A stretch of 64,000 nt of DNA from Phascolarctos cinereus (taxonomy: Eukaryota; Chordata; Mammalia; Diprotodontia; Phascolarctidae), in assembly GCF_002099425.1 (NCBI RefSeq), contig NW_018344001.1, forward strand, positions 8,327,001 through 8,391,000, read 5' to 3'. Under the pieces are notes generated by a model, which saw only the letters and a program-made list of their open reading frames with translations, had not been told where the DNA came from and ran no database searches. Numbering within the stretch: position 1 is the stretch's first letter; the number at the start of each line of letters is the position of its first letter. Below, piece after piece: positions 10,946 to 21,989 of this stretch. The position numbers and the translations under genes were made by a program.

Positions 10946-11075
10946 TGGGGAGCCCGCGGCTGGGGAAAGGGAGGTGTCTGGTGCCACCCAGCTGCGCTCG
11001 GGCTCGGTGCACTTCCAAACTCGGCAAGTGCGGCCCAGATTTATGCCAAGAGACCGGAGAGAGGAGAGAGAGAGG

Positions 11076-11086
11076 GGGAAATTCCC
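11076..11086. promoter_or_regulatory. Palindromic NF-kappaB-like site
   Basis: The 11-mer GGGAAATTCCC is a perfect palindromic kappaB motif at the upstream edge of the CpG island. A single motif is weak evidence of function. Confidence 0.35.
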
Positions 11087-11559
11087 GCACTCACTCGACG
11101 CTCCATCCCTTCCCATCCCCTCCTTTTCTCTCCCAGCAACAGCGGCCGTGATCCCTGGAGAATCAGTGTCCCTCCCTCTCATCCCCTCCAGTCTTGGCAG
11201 GGGACGTGCAGGCCCCTTATCTCAAGGGTCCCACACCAGGGCTGAGTCCCAGGGTACCCGCCAGCTTCTTCACATTCTTCCGCCCCCAGCAAACGAGATC
11301 TGTGCCCAGCGAGGCGTTGTCCTATCCATGATTCCGAGACTCGATTTCTTGTACCCTTTCCCTGACGGGGCCCGAGGAAAGGATAGGATGTGTTGAGTAT
11401 CGGGGATTTGGAAGGAAAAAGGACAGGCACTCATACTTTGATTTTCCCCCCAACCTCCTCCTCCTTCCCTGCCTCCCTCATTTAAAAGCTCTCTCCCTAA
11501 TTTAGGTGGTTCCCTTTGGAAAGACAGGCAGCTTGGCTCAAGTTGGCCTTTTGGTCCAA

Positions 11560-11810
11560 GTATTTCTGCCTCTGATACTGTCTCTGTGACGCAGGGCAAG
11601 TCCCCGAACCTCTCAGTGACAGAGAAGGTGCTAACCTGCGTGGGCTACAGGGAGTTTCCTCTCATTGGAGTTCCCAGTCCCGAGGAAATCTTAGGAGCCA
11701 GTCTCGCTGGCTCTGGAAATCTGAAGCAGCACAACCTGGTTTTGTGCAGACTGTACAGTAATGTAGTCAAACAATAAATGCTTAACGAATGCCTTTGATT
11801 ACTTTCTGAG
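11560..11810 (+). mobile_element. MIR-like SINE remnant
   Basis: The order TCTGTGACGCAGGGCAAGTC ... CCTCTCAGTG ... ACAATAAATGCTTAACGAAT is compatible with a degraded plus-strand MIR with an L2-type tail. Confidence 0.4.
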
Positions 11811-12330
11811 TGCAGCTGAAAGGATGCGTGTCAGACCTTCCGTCCAGTGCTTTCCACCCACTGAAATGTAGACCATCTCTGGCTTCATACGGTGAGAGGT
11901 AGGAGCTCCAGTTGGAGGCCCAGTGCTCTGAGAGGCATGAAACTGACCTTCTGATTCCGGAAGGGCGTTCCCCACACTTTACATAGCTCTAAGTGGCCTT
12001 GCCATTGAATAGACCAGACAGGCCTTTGATGCCCAAATTGTCAAGGCAAGTTTTCGTAGAATAGACTGACAAAAATGGTCAAATGCTAAATGTCTTCACT
12101 GCTGAGACAAGCAGTCCCCTCCCGCTTGAGAACACCACATGCAGAAACAAAAAAAGTGACAAAGGAAAAAACAACTAAGTGGCTTGAAAGGAGTGGTTTG
12201 TGCAAAGACACACAAAAATAGCATTTTGGTTTTTTGGACTGGGCCTGTGATTTTATTGGCATAGCAAGCTTCCAGTGGGGTACTTCCCTCTGCCAATGCA
12301 GATTAGCATTGACTTTCCAACTTTGAGTCT
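11810..12330. other. Unclassified intergenic sequence
   Basis: I recognise no repeat, exon or RNA gene here. Confidence 0.4.
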
Positions 12331-12425
12331 TAAGAGTGTTGATGGGAGTCATTGAAAGATTAAGCCGACACCCAGGACCACACAAACAGTATTCGGCAGA
12401 GGCAGGACTCTAACCCCAGTCTTCC
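12330..12425 (-). mobile_element. MIR fragment
   Basis: The phrase GGCAGGACTCTAACCCCAGT with GGACCACACAAACAGTA matches the reverse-oriented MIR head and core. Confidence 0.5.
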
Positions 12426-12659
12426 TGGAAAGGGTTGTTTTGTCATGCTACTATGTTTGACGCCACGGTACTGTTGATATGTGATGTCATGTTACTGATG
12501 ACAAAATGCTGTTCTCAGACCATCAGACATCTCAAATGAGTGGAAGGTGAACATCTCCACCTTCTGCTCTTGAACATCATGGTTCGAAGCTTACAAAGAC
12601 TCTAGAGACTGGAGAAACTACAGTAACCATTTAGAAACTTATCCATGCGCCCCATCTCA

Positions 12660-12705
12660 TCAGTCAGCAAACATTTATTAAGCACCTATAATATGACACA
12701 TAATG
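12660..12705 (-). mobile_element. L2 3' terminus scrap
   Basis: CAGTCAGCAAACATTTATTAAGCACCTATA is the reverse complement of the L2 3' end. Confidence 0.6.
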
Positions 12706-12779
12706 AGGAAACAGGACTGACTGGGGGAAAAACAAAACAGAACTCTGATGTTGGGAAGGATGAAAGGCAAAAGGAGAGG

Positions 12780-12930
12780 GGGACAGCAGAGGCTGAGATG
12801 GAGAGACAATGGCATGGAAGCAACAACGTGAGCTTGGACAGACTTTTGAGGATTGTGGAGGATAGAAGGGCCTGGCATGCTGTGGTCCATGGGGTCAAGG
12901 GGGGGTCAGACAGAACTAAACAACATCAGT
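12780..12930 (+). mobile_element. RTE (BovB-type) LINE 3' tail or SINE carrying it
   Basis: The string GGCCTGGCATGCTGTGGTCC followed by ATGGGGTCA and GACAGAACTAAACAAC is the conserved 3' end shared by RTE/BovB LINEs and marsupial Mar-1 SINEs. Confidence 0.65.
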
Positions 12931-13039
12931 GTGCCAGACCCAGGAGAGGCTCAAGGGATTTAGTTAGTGCACAAAAGCAGCTTCGATCTCAATGGGAGAG
13001 GTCTACCTAGTGAACCCACGATTGCCAGCTTGCCCTGTG

Positions 13040-15905
13040 TAACTCTTGTCCATGTCCTCTAATGAGTCTGCCACAGAGGGCCCACTACCTCTCAAAAGTC
13101 CTAGAACAATGACTAGAGGCTCTCTCTTACTTCTGCTCTTCTTTGGAATTCCTCATTGGTTGAATGGTGGAATCTATGAACGGTACTTGTTTTTTAACTT
13201 TTCCTTGACAATCATATTTCATGCTTTGCTGACGTATGGCAACAATGATAAAACATGAGTACTGAAATGGTAGAGCATCGCTTTTAGGAGAAGCTTGACA
13301 TCTGGCCAGGAGTTTTATAATGTTCCCAAATCAATCCAGTCTGCTCTCCTCTTGGGCAATGCAGGGCACGGCTTAGTGTCCGTCTGTGTTCTCTGTCTTT
13401 GATATACACGTTATGGGAATGCTCCTTAGAGTCTCCATATTGAAATGCATGTTGAAATCGGGGCAGCAGACCCTATTCATCCACTTGGTCTCTCCTCCGT
13501 GGTGGCCAGGCCAAACTCCTTTGAGTGATCATGGATCCCTTGCTCGATGATATTCTGAGGCTTTATGCAATCACCACAATGTCATCTGCTGAAAGGAGCA
13601 TCTGAAGGGCCTCACTCTCCACAGGGAATCTCTCTTTGCTTTGGACTCTGCACTGGATCCTCCCCATCCAAGAGACCGATGCCTTTGGCTAGTACACACA
13701 TCCTCCCCCATTCTGCTTGCCTGGTGTTTGTTATCAGAGGGTCATTCAACACGGTTATTTCTGTGGTTATGTCTTCCAAGAAAATGTGGGTGATTTTGAT
13801 ATAAGAATGTTCCAGAGGCCCTTTGTTGGATAAGAGCCTGTAAGGTAGTGTTGTTCTAACAAATCAATGCTTTCTTATAACCAATAAACATTTACACAGT
13901 GCAATCCTATATTCTGTATACTGTGATTATCACTTGTGAAAGGTCCTTGTTCCCTACTAATGTCCTCATCAAAAATACCTCAATTCATGTAGAGATTGCT
14001 ATCATAAAGATTTTGTATAACGAAAGAATAGGTATATGGTTAGGAAGTTACTGGTGATCGCTTGGCCACTTTTTTCAGTATTAATAACGTTATCTGAGGT
14101 TTATGTTTCCCCCCCATGCTTTTAATGTTTCCCCTGTCCTGTATTTCAGTTCTCAAGGTTCTCATCACTATATGGATCCAGTATGCATCTCTGCTCTATA
14201 TTCTTGATCCACTACATCTGCCTTCCCCATATTTGTTTTCTTCTGTATCATTTCTACCACGTTGTCTCCAGAAGCACCTAAGGGACTGTGATGTTAGGAT
14301 ACAAGTTTTGTTGTTCCATTATCCTTGATGAAGGAAATGGTTTGTTCAAAGAGTTTTTGCAAATCTTTCCCATTTTTCTTCTGTTCATGCCCTTCTTTCC
14401 ATCTTAATCCAGCAGTACCCTTGGCTTGGCTTGGCTTTGTTCAATATCTTTCCAAGTTTTCTTTAAACTGGTTTTCCTCTCCACTGCTTCTCTCTGTTTT
14501 ATGAAGTGATAACAATCATAATTGTCAACCACCCTTTTGAGCAGATGTTACAAAGACAACTACGTATCCTAACCCACTATCGTCTTTGGCAGCTGTCTCT
14601 CCCCATCTGGCAAGTCAGATGCTTTGGGGGGTCTTTTGTTCTCTATGTTGTGGCATTTAATTTACACTCATTGAACTTCCAGATAAAAGCATTAGAGTCA
14701 TATTGATGCTGTATCTGTTGTCCGTTTCCAAGTTTTGATTTTCAATTTTTAAAAAATAGTTCAGGGTCAAATTGTTTCAATTCTGTATCTTGTTCCCAAT
14801 ATTATTCTTCATGTTTTTAAAATTAATTTTGATCTTAGTTCTGATGAGCTGGTGGTCTAACTGTACATAGACTCAGAGATGATTCCCCCATCAATAATAA
14901 ATCTTTTCCTATCACTAAAAATATTATCTTCCTACTTTATGGTATTATTTGGTTCTCACCATATCCAACCCTACCAATTCTTTGTTCTGAGTATTCATGA
15001 TATATGGAGTCTTTAGGCTTCTGTGCAATCTACAGGTCTTTATTTCTTCTTCTTCTTCTTCTTCTTCTTCTTCAAGGCAATTGGGGTTAAGTGACTTGCC
15101 CAGGGTAATACAGCTAGTAAGTGTCAAGTGTTTGGTCTGAGGCCGGATTTGAACTCAGGTCCTCCTGACTTCGGGGCCGGTGCTCTATCCACTGCACCAC
15201 CTAGCTGCCCCTTTATTTCTTCTTTATCAATCATCTTCCCCACAAATTTCTCCCCCTCTCTCATCTTTTCCCACTTTTACATTGAAGCTATCAGATATCA
15301 AAGTGTTATGCTTGATTTGTTATGGAAGGCCTCATCATTATGGTTTCTAGAATTTCTTTAACATTTCATCCTCAGCCTCTGATGTTGGCGCATGAGCTGC
15401 AACCATGTTCATGGTGATATTTTTACAAATACTTATCATTAGGATTGCAATATGCAATAACCAAATATCCCATGAAATAATGTTTCTTGTTACCTCTGGG
15501 CATTCAGTAAGACCCATTCTGCCATGGCCTTTCTTGGCTTCTCCACGTAGAATATGTGAACTGTCCTTCCATTTATCTGCAACTGCCATCTTTCTTCTGA
15601 TTGAATTTATAACAAGAATGTGAAAACGGATAGGACTCAGCTCCTCCGGCAATATGTCCACTTAGCAGTCATTGGACAAGGTTCTGTCATTGGGAAGGCC
15701 ATCAGTCAAATTAAAGTTTGTTGACAAATCTAAATACTGTATGATCCTTATAACCCTCAGCTTCTTTCCCCACCATTCTGTCATCATCATTGCAGAAACA
15801 GAAAGGGACCATACAAGACTGATGAACATTTTCTATTTTAATTTTTTATGGGTTGCCATGGCAAAAAATAAAATAAGAATTATCACTAGGTTGCCAAGAG
15901 AGCAA
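13040..15905 (-). mobile_element. RTE (BovB-type) LINE, 5' part with endonuclease and RT, degraded
   Basis: On the minus strand a decayed frame at about 13,570-13,600 contains SADDIVVIA, the reverse transcriptase catalytic box with the first residue changed. Further 5', the frame at 15,347-15,661 includes AAHAPTSEAEDEML, the APE-type endonuclease motif of RTE elements (normally xYAPT). Several frames and stops interrupt the ORF, so it is a fossil. It is split by a SINE at 15,052-15,210. The RTE 3' end is not present on this strand. Confidence 0.7.
15052..15210 (-). mobile_element. Marsupial tRNA-SINE with (CTT)n tail inserted in the RTE LINE
   Basis: The SINE carries an AAG-type tail (seen as CTT repeats on plus), then CAATTGGGGTTAAGTGACTT, and a good head ending CACCACCTAGCTGCCC. 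A perfect 14-bp duplication, CTTTATTTCTTCTT, lies at 15,038-15,051 and 15,211-15,224. It is one of the better-preserved SINEs here. Confidence 0.9.
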
Positions 15906-16110
15906 TGATGTGCCCCTCCATAATTAGCTAGGTCAATCCTCGGGGGGAAAAAAAGATGATCTGTTTCTGGGGTCAAAGCCTTTCTGTGACAGCAGAATAT
16001 TCCAGAGCCTTCAAGAATTCAGGATTGCTTTCATACTGTGATAAGACATTGGAGGAAGCTTTGGGGATTAAAAAAGACAAAAACTTGTACTCCGTGAGGA
16101 AAACACTGTC
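15905..16110. other. Unclassified intergenic sequence
   Basis: I recognise nothing here. Confidence 0.4.
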
Positions 16111-16172
16111 ACTCTTTTATGTATGAGGAAACTGAGGTTCGGGGAATTGAAGGGCCTTTTCTAAGGTCATAA

Positions 16173-16365
16173 GATCATTTGGAGTCAGGACAGTCCTGGT
16201 TTTAGATCCTGCCTCCTATCCTTATTAACTGTGACCACTTCATCTCTCAAAACTTCAGTTTCCCCACCTGTAAGATGGGGGATTAACATTTGTGGTCCAG
16301 GGTTGTCGTGAGGGTCAAATGAGGTAGTAGAGCAAGGATTCGGTAAATCTCTACACACAGTGTTA
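16173..16365 (+). mobile_element. MIR/Ther-1 SINE
   Basis: It runs from GGAGTCAGGACAGTCCTGGT through CAGTTTCCCCACCTGTAAGA to GGGTTGTCGTGAGGGTCAAA, the plus-strand CORE-SINE order. Confidence 0.7.
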
Positions 16366-16419
16366 AAGCCAGCTTCTCCTATGTTGAATTTCCCTCCCAA
16401 AAGATTGCTTGGGATCATA

Positions 16420-16560
16420 GGTGTTCATCCGGAAGGACTCAGGGGCTATCTTATTTTACAGATGAGGAATCTGAGCCTCAAGATGGGTCACAGGAGGTGG
16501 GATTTGAATCCAGGTCCCCTGCCTCCAAAGTCAGTGCTCTTTCCACTGTATCAAAGTGGT
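16420..16560 (-). mobile_element. MIR fragment
   Basis: TTTTACAGATGAGGAATCTG and GGATTTGAATCCAGGTCCCC mark a reverse-oriented MIR. Confidence 0.75.
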
Positions 16561-16649
16561 TGAATCAGGTAATAAACAAAGTTTGGCACACCTATGTGAC
16601 TTGGTGCTCAGAAACAGAAGAAAACCACAACCTAAATTCTTTGAGATGT

Positions 16650-16715
16650 CCACACCTTTGTTGACTTGTTCAATAAACATTTATTACACATCTACTCTGA
16701 TTTAATTGAGAATTT
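16650..16715 (-). mobile_element. L2 3' terminus scrap
   Basis: TTCAATAAACATTTATTACA is the reversed L2 end. Confidence 0.55.
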
Positions 16716-16739
16716 CAAAGAAGGGAAAAAAAACCCCCA

Positions 16740-16900
16740 AAACTTGAGTCAATGAATCCAGCTCCCTAATTTTGCAAATGAGGAAACTGAGAGCAGAAAA
16801 GTAACTTACCTAAGGTCATGGGCTAGGAATGATAGAGCTAGGGCTTAAACCCCAAGGCCTCTGGCTCCTAAACCAACATGCTTTTCCACTGTTCCCTCTC
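16740..16900 (-). mobile_element. MIR fragment
   Basis: It has GCAAATGAGGAAACTGAGAG, then CTTACCTAAGGTCATGGGCT and GGGCTTAAACCCCAAGGCCT. Confidence 0.65.
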
Positions 16901-16904
16901 CTCC

Positions 16905-17330
16905 ATTGAATGTCTGCACTATTCCTCATCAGAGCCTGGTGGTCACCCTGGGTCTTGGAAGGGGAAGCCAGAGGACCATAAGTACTTTCAGGTTTGATTA
17001 AGCCAGAAAGGCTCTGGTTATGGTCATACTATAGGCTTTATGCCCGGCTCAGTGACTAAGTTCAGAAACTCTTTATCTTCAGAAGGTTGGCTGAAAGGTG
17101 ACTCTGAAGACCATCTCTGGAGGAGCAGAAGCGTAGAGGAGGGCTGTGATGCTTTGGTGGAGGGAATGACTTCACTGACTAGATCATGAATGTCTGAAGT
17201 TTGGATGGATGGCAAAATTAGCTGAAAACATAATTGGATGGAACTGCTTACCCCCCTTGATGAGAAATGCCGAGTATTTACAATGTGGCAAGCATAGCAG
17301 ATTGTTTTACCCTGGGATGTCTGAGTGGAA
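16905..17330. other. Unclassified intergenic sequence
   Basis: A 108-codon minus-strand frame crosses this stretch but resembles no known protein and has no splice context. I treat it as chance. Confidence 0.4.
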
Positions 17331-17460
17331 TGATTCATTCCCTCACTCATTATGCAGTGTGTTTAGTTAGGCCCTGGAGAGCTAGAAGCACAAATAAGAA
17401 ATAAGATCTTTATCCTTAAGGAGCCTAAATATTGCCAGGAGATAAATAATACTCTCAAAA
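17330..17460 (-). mobile_element. L2 3'-end fragment
   Basis: The order TTAGGCCCTGGAGAGCTAGA, AAGATCTTTATCCTTAAGGA and GAGATAAATAAT fits a diverged reversed L2 end. Confidence 0.5.
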
Positions 17461-17564
17461 CTTCCTAAATGCCATAGCAAAAATAACACTCCTCTTGGTT
17501 ACCTCACGCTCCCCAACTCTCACTCAAAGGCTAAATCTCCTGTAGGGAAGTGCCTTCACCCAAG

Positions 17565-17775
17565 GAAGTTCAAATACAGTCTCAAACACCTACTAGCTGT
17601 GTCACCTTTGGCAAATCACTTCATCTCTGTTTGCCTCAATTTCCTCAACTGTAAAATGAGGGTAATCATAGCACCTGCCTTCCAGGATTGTTGTGAGGGT
17701 CAGATGAGATATTTGTAAAGTGCTTGACATAGTGCCTGGCACATGGGCATCACAATATAAATGTTAGCTATTAAT
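17565..17775 (+). mobile_element. MIR/Ther-1 SINE, near complete
   Basis: It runs in order from GTTCAAATACAG through CACCTTTGGCAAATCACTTC, CCTCAACTGTAAAATGAGGG and GGATTGTTGTGAGGGTCAGA to AGTGCCTGGCACATGGGCAT. Confidence 0.8.
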
Positions 17776-17894
17776 AATAAAAATTATCATTATCATGATA
17801 CACTTTTTTTTGGTAAGAGACACATTTTCAATGTGGTCCCTGCCCTCAGGAAGCTTATCATAGAATCACCAAAGTCTTAGATTTTCAGAAACCT

Positions 17895-18010
17895 CAGATT
17901 ACTACTAGCTAGCATTTATATAATGCCTACTATGTCCTAGGCACTTTACAAATATTATTTCATTTGCTTCTCACAACAACCCTGAGAGGTAGGCACCATT
18001 AATATCCCTA
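17895..18010 (-). mobile_element. MIR 3'-region fragment
   Basis: TAGCATTTATATAATGCCTA and CAACAACCCTGAGAGGTAGG are the reversed 3' half of the marsupial MIR. Confidence 0.65.
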
Positions 18011-18425
18011 TTTTTTCAGTTGCTTCAGAGGGCCCATGCCTCACCAAGAACCCCCACCACAATTTCTCTAACATGAAGAGCAGCCTGTCTTTGCTGGCAG
18101 ACCTCTAGGGAGGGGAATCCTCTTTGTCTTAAAATCATCGATTTCCCTTTTGGATAGTTCTAATACTTGGCCCATTGTCCCCGTACATCAAGACCAAACC
18201 TGCCTCTTGAAACTACTGCCAAGTGCTCCCAGTTTTGCCCTTTGAGGTCAAGCAGAGGTATTTAGGGTCTTCCTTCACAAGAAAGTCCTTCAGATAGTTT
18301 CTTTTTTTTTTAAAGCTATCATATCCTTCTTAAGTCTTTTATTCACTAGGCTAAATAGCCCCAGCTTCTTCATAAACCACTCAAGGCTTTTCACCAGCCT
18401 GATTGTCCTGTTCTGGACAGACAAG
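18010..18425 (-). mobile_element. L3/CR1 LINE fragment
   Basis: AACCACTCAAGGCTTTTCAC, CAGCCTGATTGTCCTGTTCT and GGCTAAATAGCCCC match the antisense 3' region of L3/CR1. The same family is clearer at 23,480-23,905. Confidence 0.5.
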
Positions 18426-18429
18426 ATAC

Positions 18430-18700
18430 ACATGCATGAAAAGTTAAATGGGAATAAAATATTTAACGAACATTTCAAGACAATAATTGGAGAGATGTTG
18501 CAAACCAACATATCCCTCGCTGGCAAATGCAGTGGGCAGAATGTAATTAGAATCACGGGATAATGAAGCTGAAGATTTAGGAGGATTGTAGACAGACAAT
18601 GGTGTGTCTGGGTTTCTGTCCTATTAATGACATCTGGCTTGCATGTCCATAAATTAGGATATGCATGAGTCAGAAGTGAGAGACGTAAACCACAAAACAG
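18430..18700. other. Repeat-free candidate conserved non-coding block
   Basis: No repeat family fits. The stretch has low CG content and homeodomain-like strings (CCATAAATTAGGATATGCAT, TATTAATGACATC). This is suggestive only. Confidence 0.3.
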
Positions 18701-18704
18701 GATG

Positions 18705-18850
18705 TGGTGAGAGGCAGCTGGGCAGTAACGCAAACATCGCTGCTTGAAGCCAGAAGACCCAGAGTTCAAGTTCACCACACAGCAACTATATAACCCTGGG
18801 CAAGTGAATTCAGCCATCCAAGTGTGTTTCTTTATGTGTAATTGTGGATG
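18705..18850 (+). mobile_element. Marsupial tRNA-SINE, degraded
   Basis: GAGGCAGCTGGGCAG begins a head, followed by CCAGAGTTCAAGTTCA and AACCCTGGGCAAGTGAATTC. Confidence 0.6.
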
Positions 18851-18929
18851 GGAATACACTTTCCAGCCTCTCAATTGAGAGAGTCATCTTTATTCTAGTA
18901 CCATGGAAGACAGCATCTTCTTTGTGTTT

Positions 18930-19020
18930 TTGGTGTCTCAGGGCCTGGGTTCAAATCTCAGCTTTTGTTCCTTATTACCTGTGTGACCTTGATCAAGTCC
19001 CATTTGCTCTCTCTAGGGGA
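18930..19020 (+). mobile_element. MIR fragment
   Basis: GGGTTCAAATCTCAGC and TGTGTGACCTTGATCAAGTC are plus-strand MIR head and core. Confidence 0.65.
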
Positions 19021-19029
19021 CTTTTTGGG

Positions 19030-19610
19030 TCTAACTCTCCTTCACTTACTCAGTGCTGTATCCTCTCCCTCCACTCCCATGTTTTCCTCTGTCATCTCCC
19101 CCTCCCTTTTCTCAGACCTGTACTGGATCCTCTGATCTGATCCGTGATGGGACCAGAAGGGGGTGAAAACCATGGATGTGCAGTACCTGTGGTGGAGTTT
19201 GAACCCGACTCCTGCTCCAGAAGGGGGAATGATTGAAAGTTCCAGTGCGGACGGAGGTCAGAATAAGGAACAGCACACTGATACCAAGAAACATGTAGAT
19301 GCATTTTTACTTCCAAAGGACCAAAGTCAAGAGGTATTGCCAGAGACAGGAGCAGGGTCAACATCAGAGACCCACAACAAGGTCCACGGGAGGAGGGAGG
19401 TTGGGTTCTGATGAGACTCAGAGGCTGGCTTTCAGGCTACAAGACTCTAGTCTGGGAGACAAATGAAGTAGTAAGTGAGACAAAGAATGTGACTCTAATG
19501 TGTTGCACTCAAAGCACATGAAAGTTTTAAGTCCTGCCAGTGGATGGTTGCCCCATTTTCCATCTCTCTCAAACTTCATCAGCTGGGCAATTCAGCTGTG
19601 TACTCAACCT
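19030..19610. other. Unclassified intergenic sequence
   Basis: Overlapping short frames on both strands have no recognisable homology. I see nothing else. Confidence 0.4.
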
Positions 19611-21985
19611 CACTCAGATTCTTCTAAAAAAGTTCACTGATACCATTTTTTTCTTACCACCTTCATTCCCCAGTATATCCATCTCCATTCCCCTACCAAA
19701 GAGAGGCATAGCTTAAAATGAGAAAGAAGAAAGAAAGGGGAAAACCTCTCCAACACAACTACCAAGGTCAGCGACAGATGCTGTGTTCCACAGCCACAGT
19801 CCCCTGATTCTACAAAGATGTGAGGGAGGTATATTTCATCTCTATTTTTTTTTGTCTGTTTTTTTATTTTTTGCCCTCCACCTTACGTTGTTGCAGTCAT
19901 CATGCATAACGCTTTCCTACTTCTGGGTACTTAACTCTGCATCAGTTCATATTAGTCTTCCCGTGCCTCCCTGTGTCTTCACATAAACAATAATATCTAC
20001 AAATAATTTTGCCTTTGGTCTTTATAACCAAAGCGCTTAGCTCAGTGCCTAGAGCAACGGCACTTAATAAATGCTTGTTGACTGTTTGAACGCTCCTCCA
20101 TTACACTTAGGTGCCACAATTTGTCTAGCCGTTCCTAATCCATGGTCATAGGTCAAATTCTTTGCTGTTAGAAGTGTTTAGCCTAAAGTGTGGTGCATGG
20201 ATGCTACTTGACTGGCTGATGCCATAAATATTTTGCTGCTTATGGGACCTTTCTTTGCATCTTTGGCCACTTATATGCCAAGTCAAAGGACATCTTAATC
20301 ACTCTCTTAGCACAGTTCCAAATTGCTTTCCAGAATGGGTTGGACCAATTCACAGCTCCACCAACAGTGTAGAGGCACACCTCATTTTATTCCACTTTGC
20401 TGATATTGTGCTTTTTACATATTGAAGGTTTGAGGCAACTTGTGTTTAGCAAGTGTATCAGCACCATTTTCCCAACAGCATGTACTCACATCATGTCTTT
20501 GTACCACATTTTGGTCACGCTCTCAATATTTCAAACTTTTTCATTATTATTTTATCTGTTATCATGATCTGTGATCAGTGATCTTTAATGTTATCGTGAT
20601 TGTTTTGGGGTGCCACAAACCAGGCCCATGTAAGGTGGCAAACTTAATCAATAAATGTTGTGTGTATTCTGACTGCTTCACCAACTGACCATTCTGTCTC
20701 TCTCCCTCTCCTCAGGCCCTCCTCTTCCCCAGACACAATAATATTGAAACTAAGCCAACTACTGACTTTATGCTGGTCTCTAAAAATTGAAGTGAAAGGA
20801 AGAACTGACCAATGTGGCAAATTTCACTGTTGTCTTATTTTAAGAAATTGCCACATCTACCCCAATCTTCAGCAACGCCTGCCCTGATCAGTCAGCAGCC
20901 GTCAACATCGAGGCAAGACCTTCCACTAGCAAAAAGACAACTCACTGAAGACTCAGATGATGGTTAGAATTTTTTTTTAGCAATAAAGTATTTTTCTAGT
21001 ATGTACATTGGGTTTTTTTTAAAGACATAATAGTATCGAACACTTAGTAGACTACAGTATGGTATAACTTTTACAAACTCACTGGGAAACCAAAAAGTTC
21101 ATGTTCATGTGATTCCATTTAATGCAATATTTGCTTTATTATAATATTCTCCTTGTTGTGGTGCTCTGGAACTGAACCCACAATATTGCTGAGGTGTGAC
21201 CATATTAGTTTGCCTGTCTTTCTACAGCTCCTCCAAGGTCACTTATTCTTTTCTTTATTCATTTTAACAGTTATCAGAGTATGAGATGAAACCTCACTTT
21301 TGTGCTGATTTGCATTTTCTCTTTTTATTGGAGTATTTCTTTTTTCATATTATTTCTAAAAGTTTGCAACTTTTCTTTTGCTCCTAACAACATTCTAATT
21401 TTGTTCCAACATTTCTATTTGTTCATAATATTTGACTACTTTTCCATTGAGTGATGGTTCTTGGTCCTATATATTATGTTAGGTCTTTACATATTTTGTA
21501 TATTAGATAAGAAATTTCTCCTCCATCCCATCAATTAATTTCTTATCCTCTTTAAATTTGTTTTGTTCATGTGAAAAGTTTTACAACTCATGCAATCAAA
21601 ATTTATCTATTTTCCTTTTGTGATCACCTCTATAACTTCTTTCCCGAGCCAAAGGTGTGAAAAGTTTCCAATCTGGTTCTCTTCTAACTTTTTTTTTTTA
21701 AATAGTGTGAGCTTTTAAATTTAGGTCATATTTCCAGTTGAGTTTTGTGATGTATGTTGTAAGATGCTGGTCTAAACTAATTTCTACTTGCCAGATTTCC
21801 AAATAATGCTTGTCAAATAAGGAGCTTTCCAAGTTATTTAGGTTCTTGGGCTTGTCACACACTGGGTCATTGACTTCAATTGTTTTTTCTTCTTCTTCAT
21901 CTAGGTGTTCCACTGACCTACTTTTCTATTTTTTTAACCACTACCAAAAAGTCTTTTTTAATGATTACTTATTTTATAACCAATA
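19610..21985 (-). mobile_element. Old L1, 3' part, split by a Tigger1-like transposon
   Basis: Antisense L1 phrases flank the transposon: GCTTTCCAGAATGGGTTGGA and CACAGCTCCACCAACAGTG on its left. TTAGTTTGCCTGTCTTTCTA, GATTTGCATTTTCTCTTTTT and TAGGTGTTCCACTGACCTAC are on its right. The same order is intact in the L1 at 50,026-52,087. An L2/MIR-type tail (CTTAGCTCAGTGCCTAGAGC) also sits inside near 20,030-20,085. Confidence 0.75.
20372..21202. mobile_element. Tigger1-like DNA transposon, internally deleted, inserted in L1
   Basis: The ends are inverted repeats: GAGGCACACCTCA on the left and, reverse-complemented, TGGTCACACCTCA on the right, close to the Tigger1 terminus CAGGCATACCTCG. A TA lies on each side (20,370-20,371 and 21,203-21,204), the target duplication of pogo/Tigger elements. 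Subterminal blocks match Tigger1: ATTGAAGGTTTGAGGCAACT, GTGATCAGTGATCTTTAATG, GATCAGTCAGCAGCCGTCAA and CATCTGAGTCTTCAGTGAGT (reverse strand). The transposase body is almost entirely missing: 831 bp against the roughly 2.4 kb I recall for the full element. Confidence 0.85.
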
Positions 21986-21989
21986 GACA

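Larger units (their letters stand above)
10306..11050 (-). promoter_or_regulatory. CACHD1: CACHD1 5' leader and core promoter region
   Basis: This is the sequence immediately upstream of the start codon within the CpG island. I see no TATA box, several GC boxes, and a purine tract. The transcription start cannot be placed by eye. Confidence 0.6.
9940..11160. promoter_or_regulatory. CACHD1: CpG island over the CACHD1 first exon and promoter
   Basis: The stretch is very GC-rich with frequent CG dinucleotides, while flanking DNA is CG-poor. It covers the donor side of intron 1, exon 1 and about 850 bp upstream of the start codon. Such islands usually mark broadly active TATA-less promoters. Long frames on both strands here follow from high GC and few stops. 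Confidence 0.85.

Noticed and set aside
9896-11245. A 449-codon plus-strand frame and others across the CpG island
   Set aside because: High GC leaves few stops. The frame is Arg/Gly/Ala-rich without domain structure and lies antisense to CACHD1 exon 1.
17024-17350. A 108-codon minus-strand frame
   Set aside because: It matches no known family and runs into a reversed L2 end.
18290-18874. A 194-codon minus-strand frame
   Set aside because: It spans an L3/CR1 fragment, unique sequence and a SINE, so it cannot be one conserved exon.
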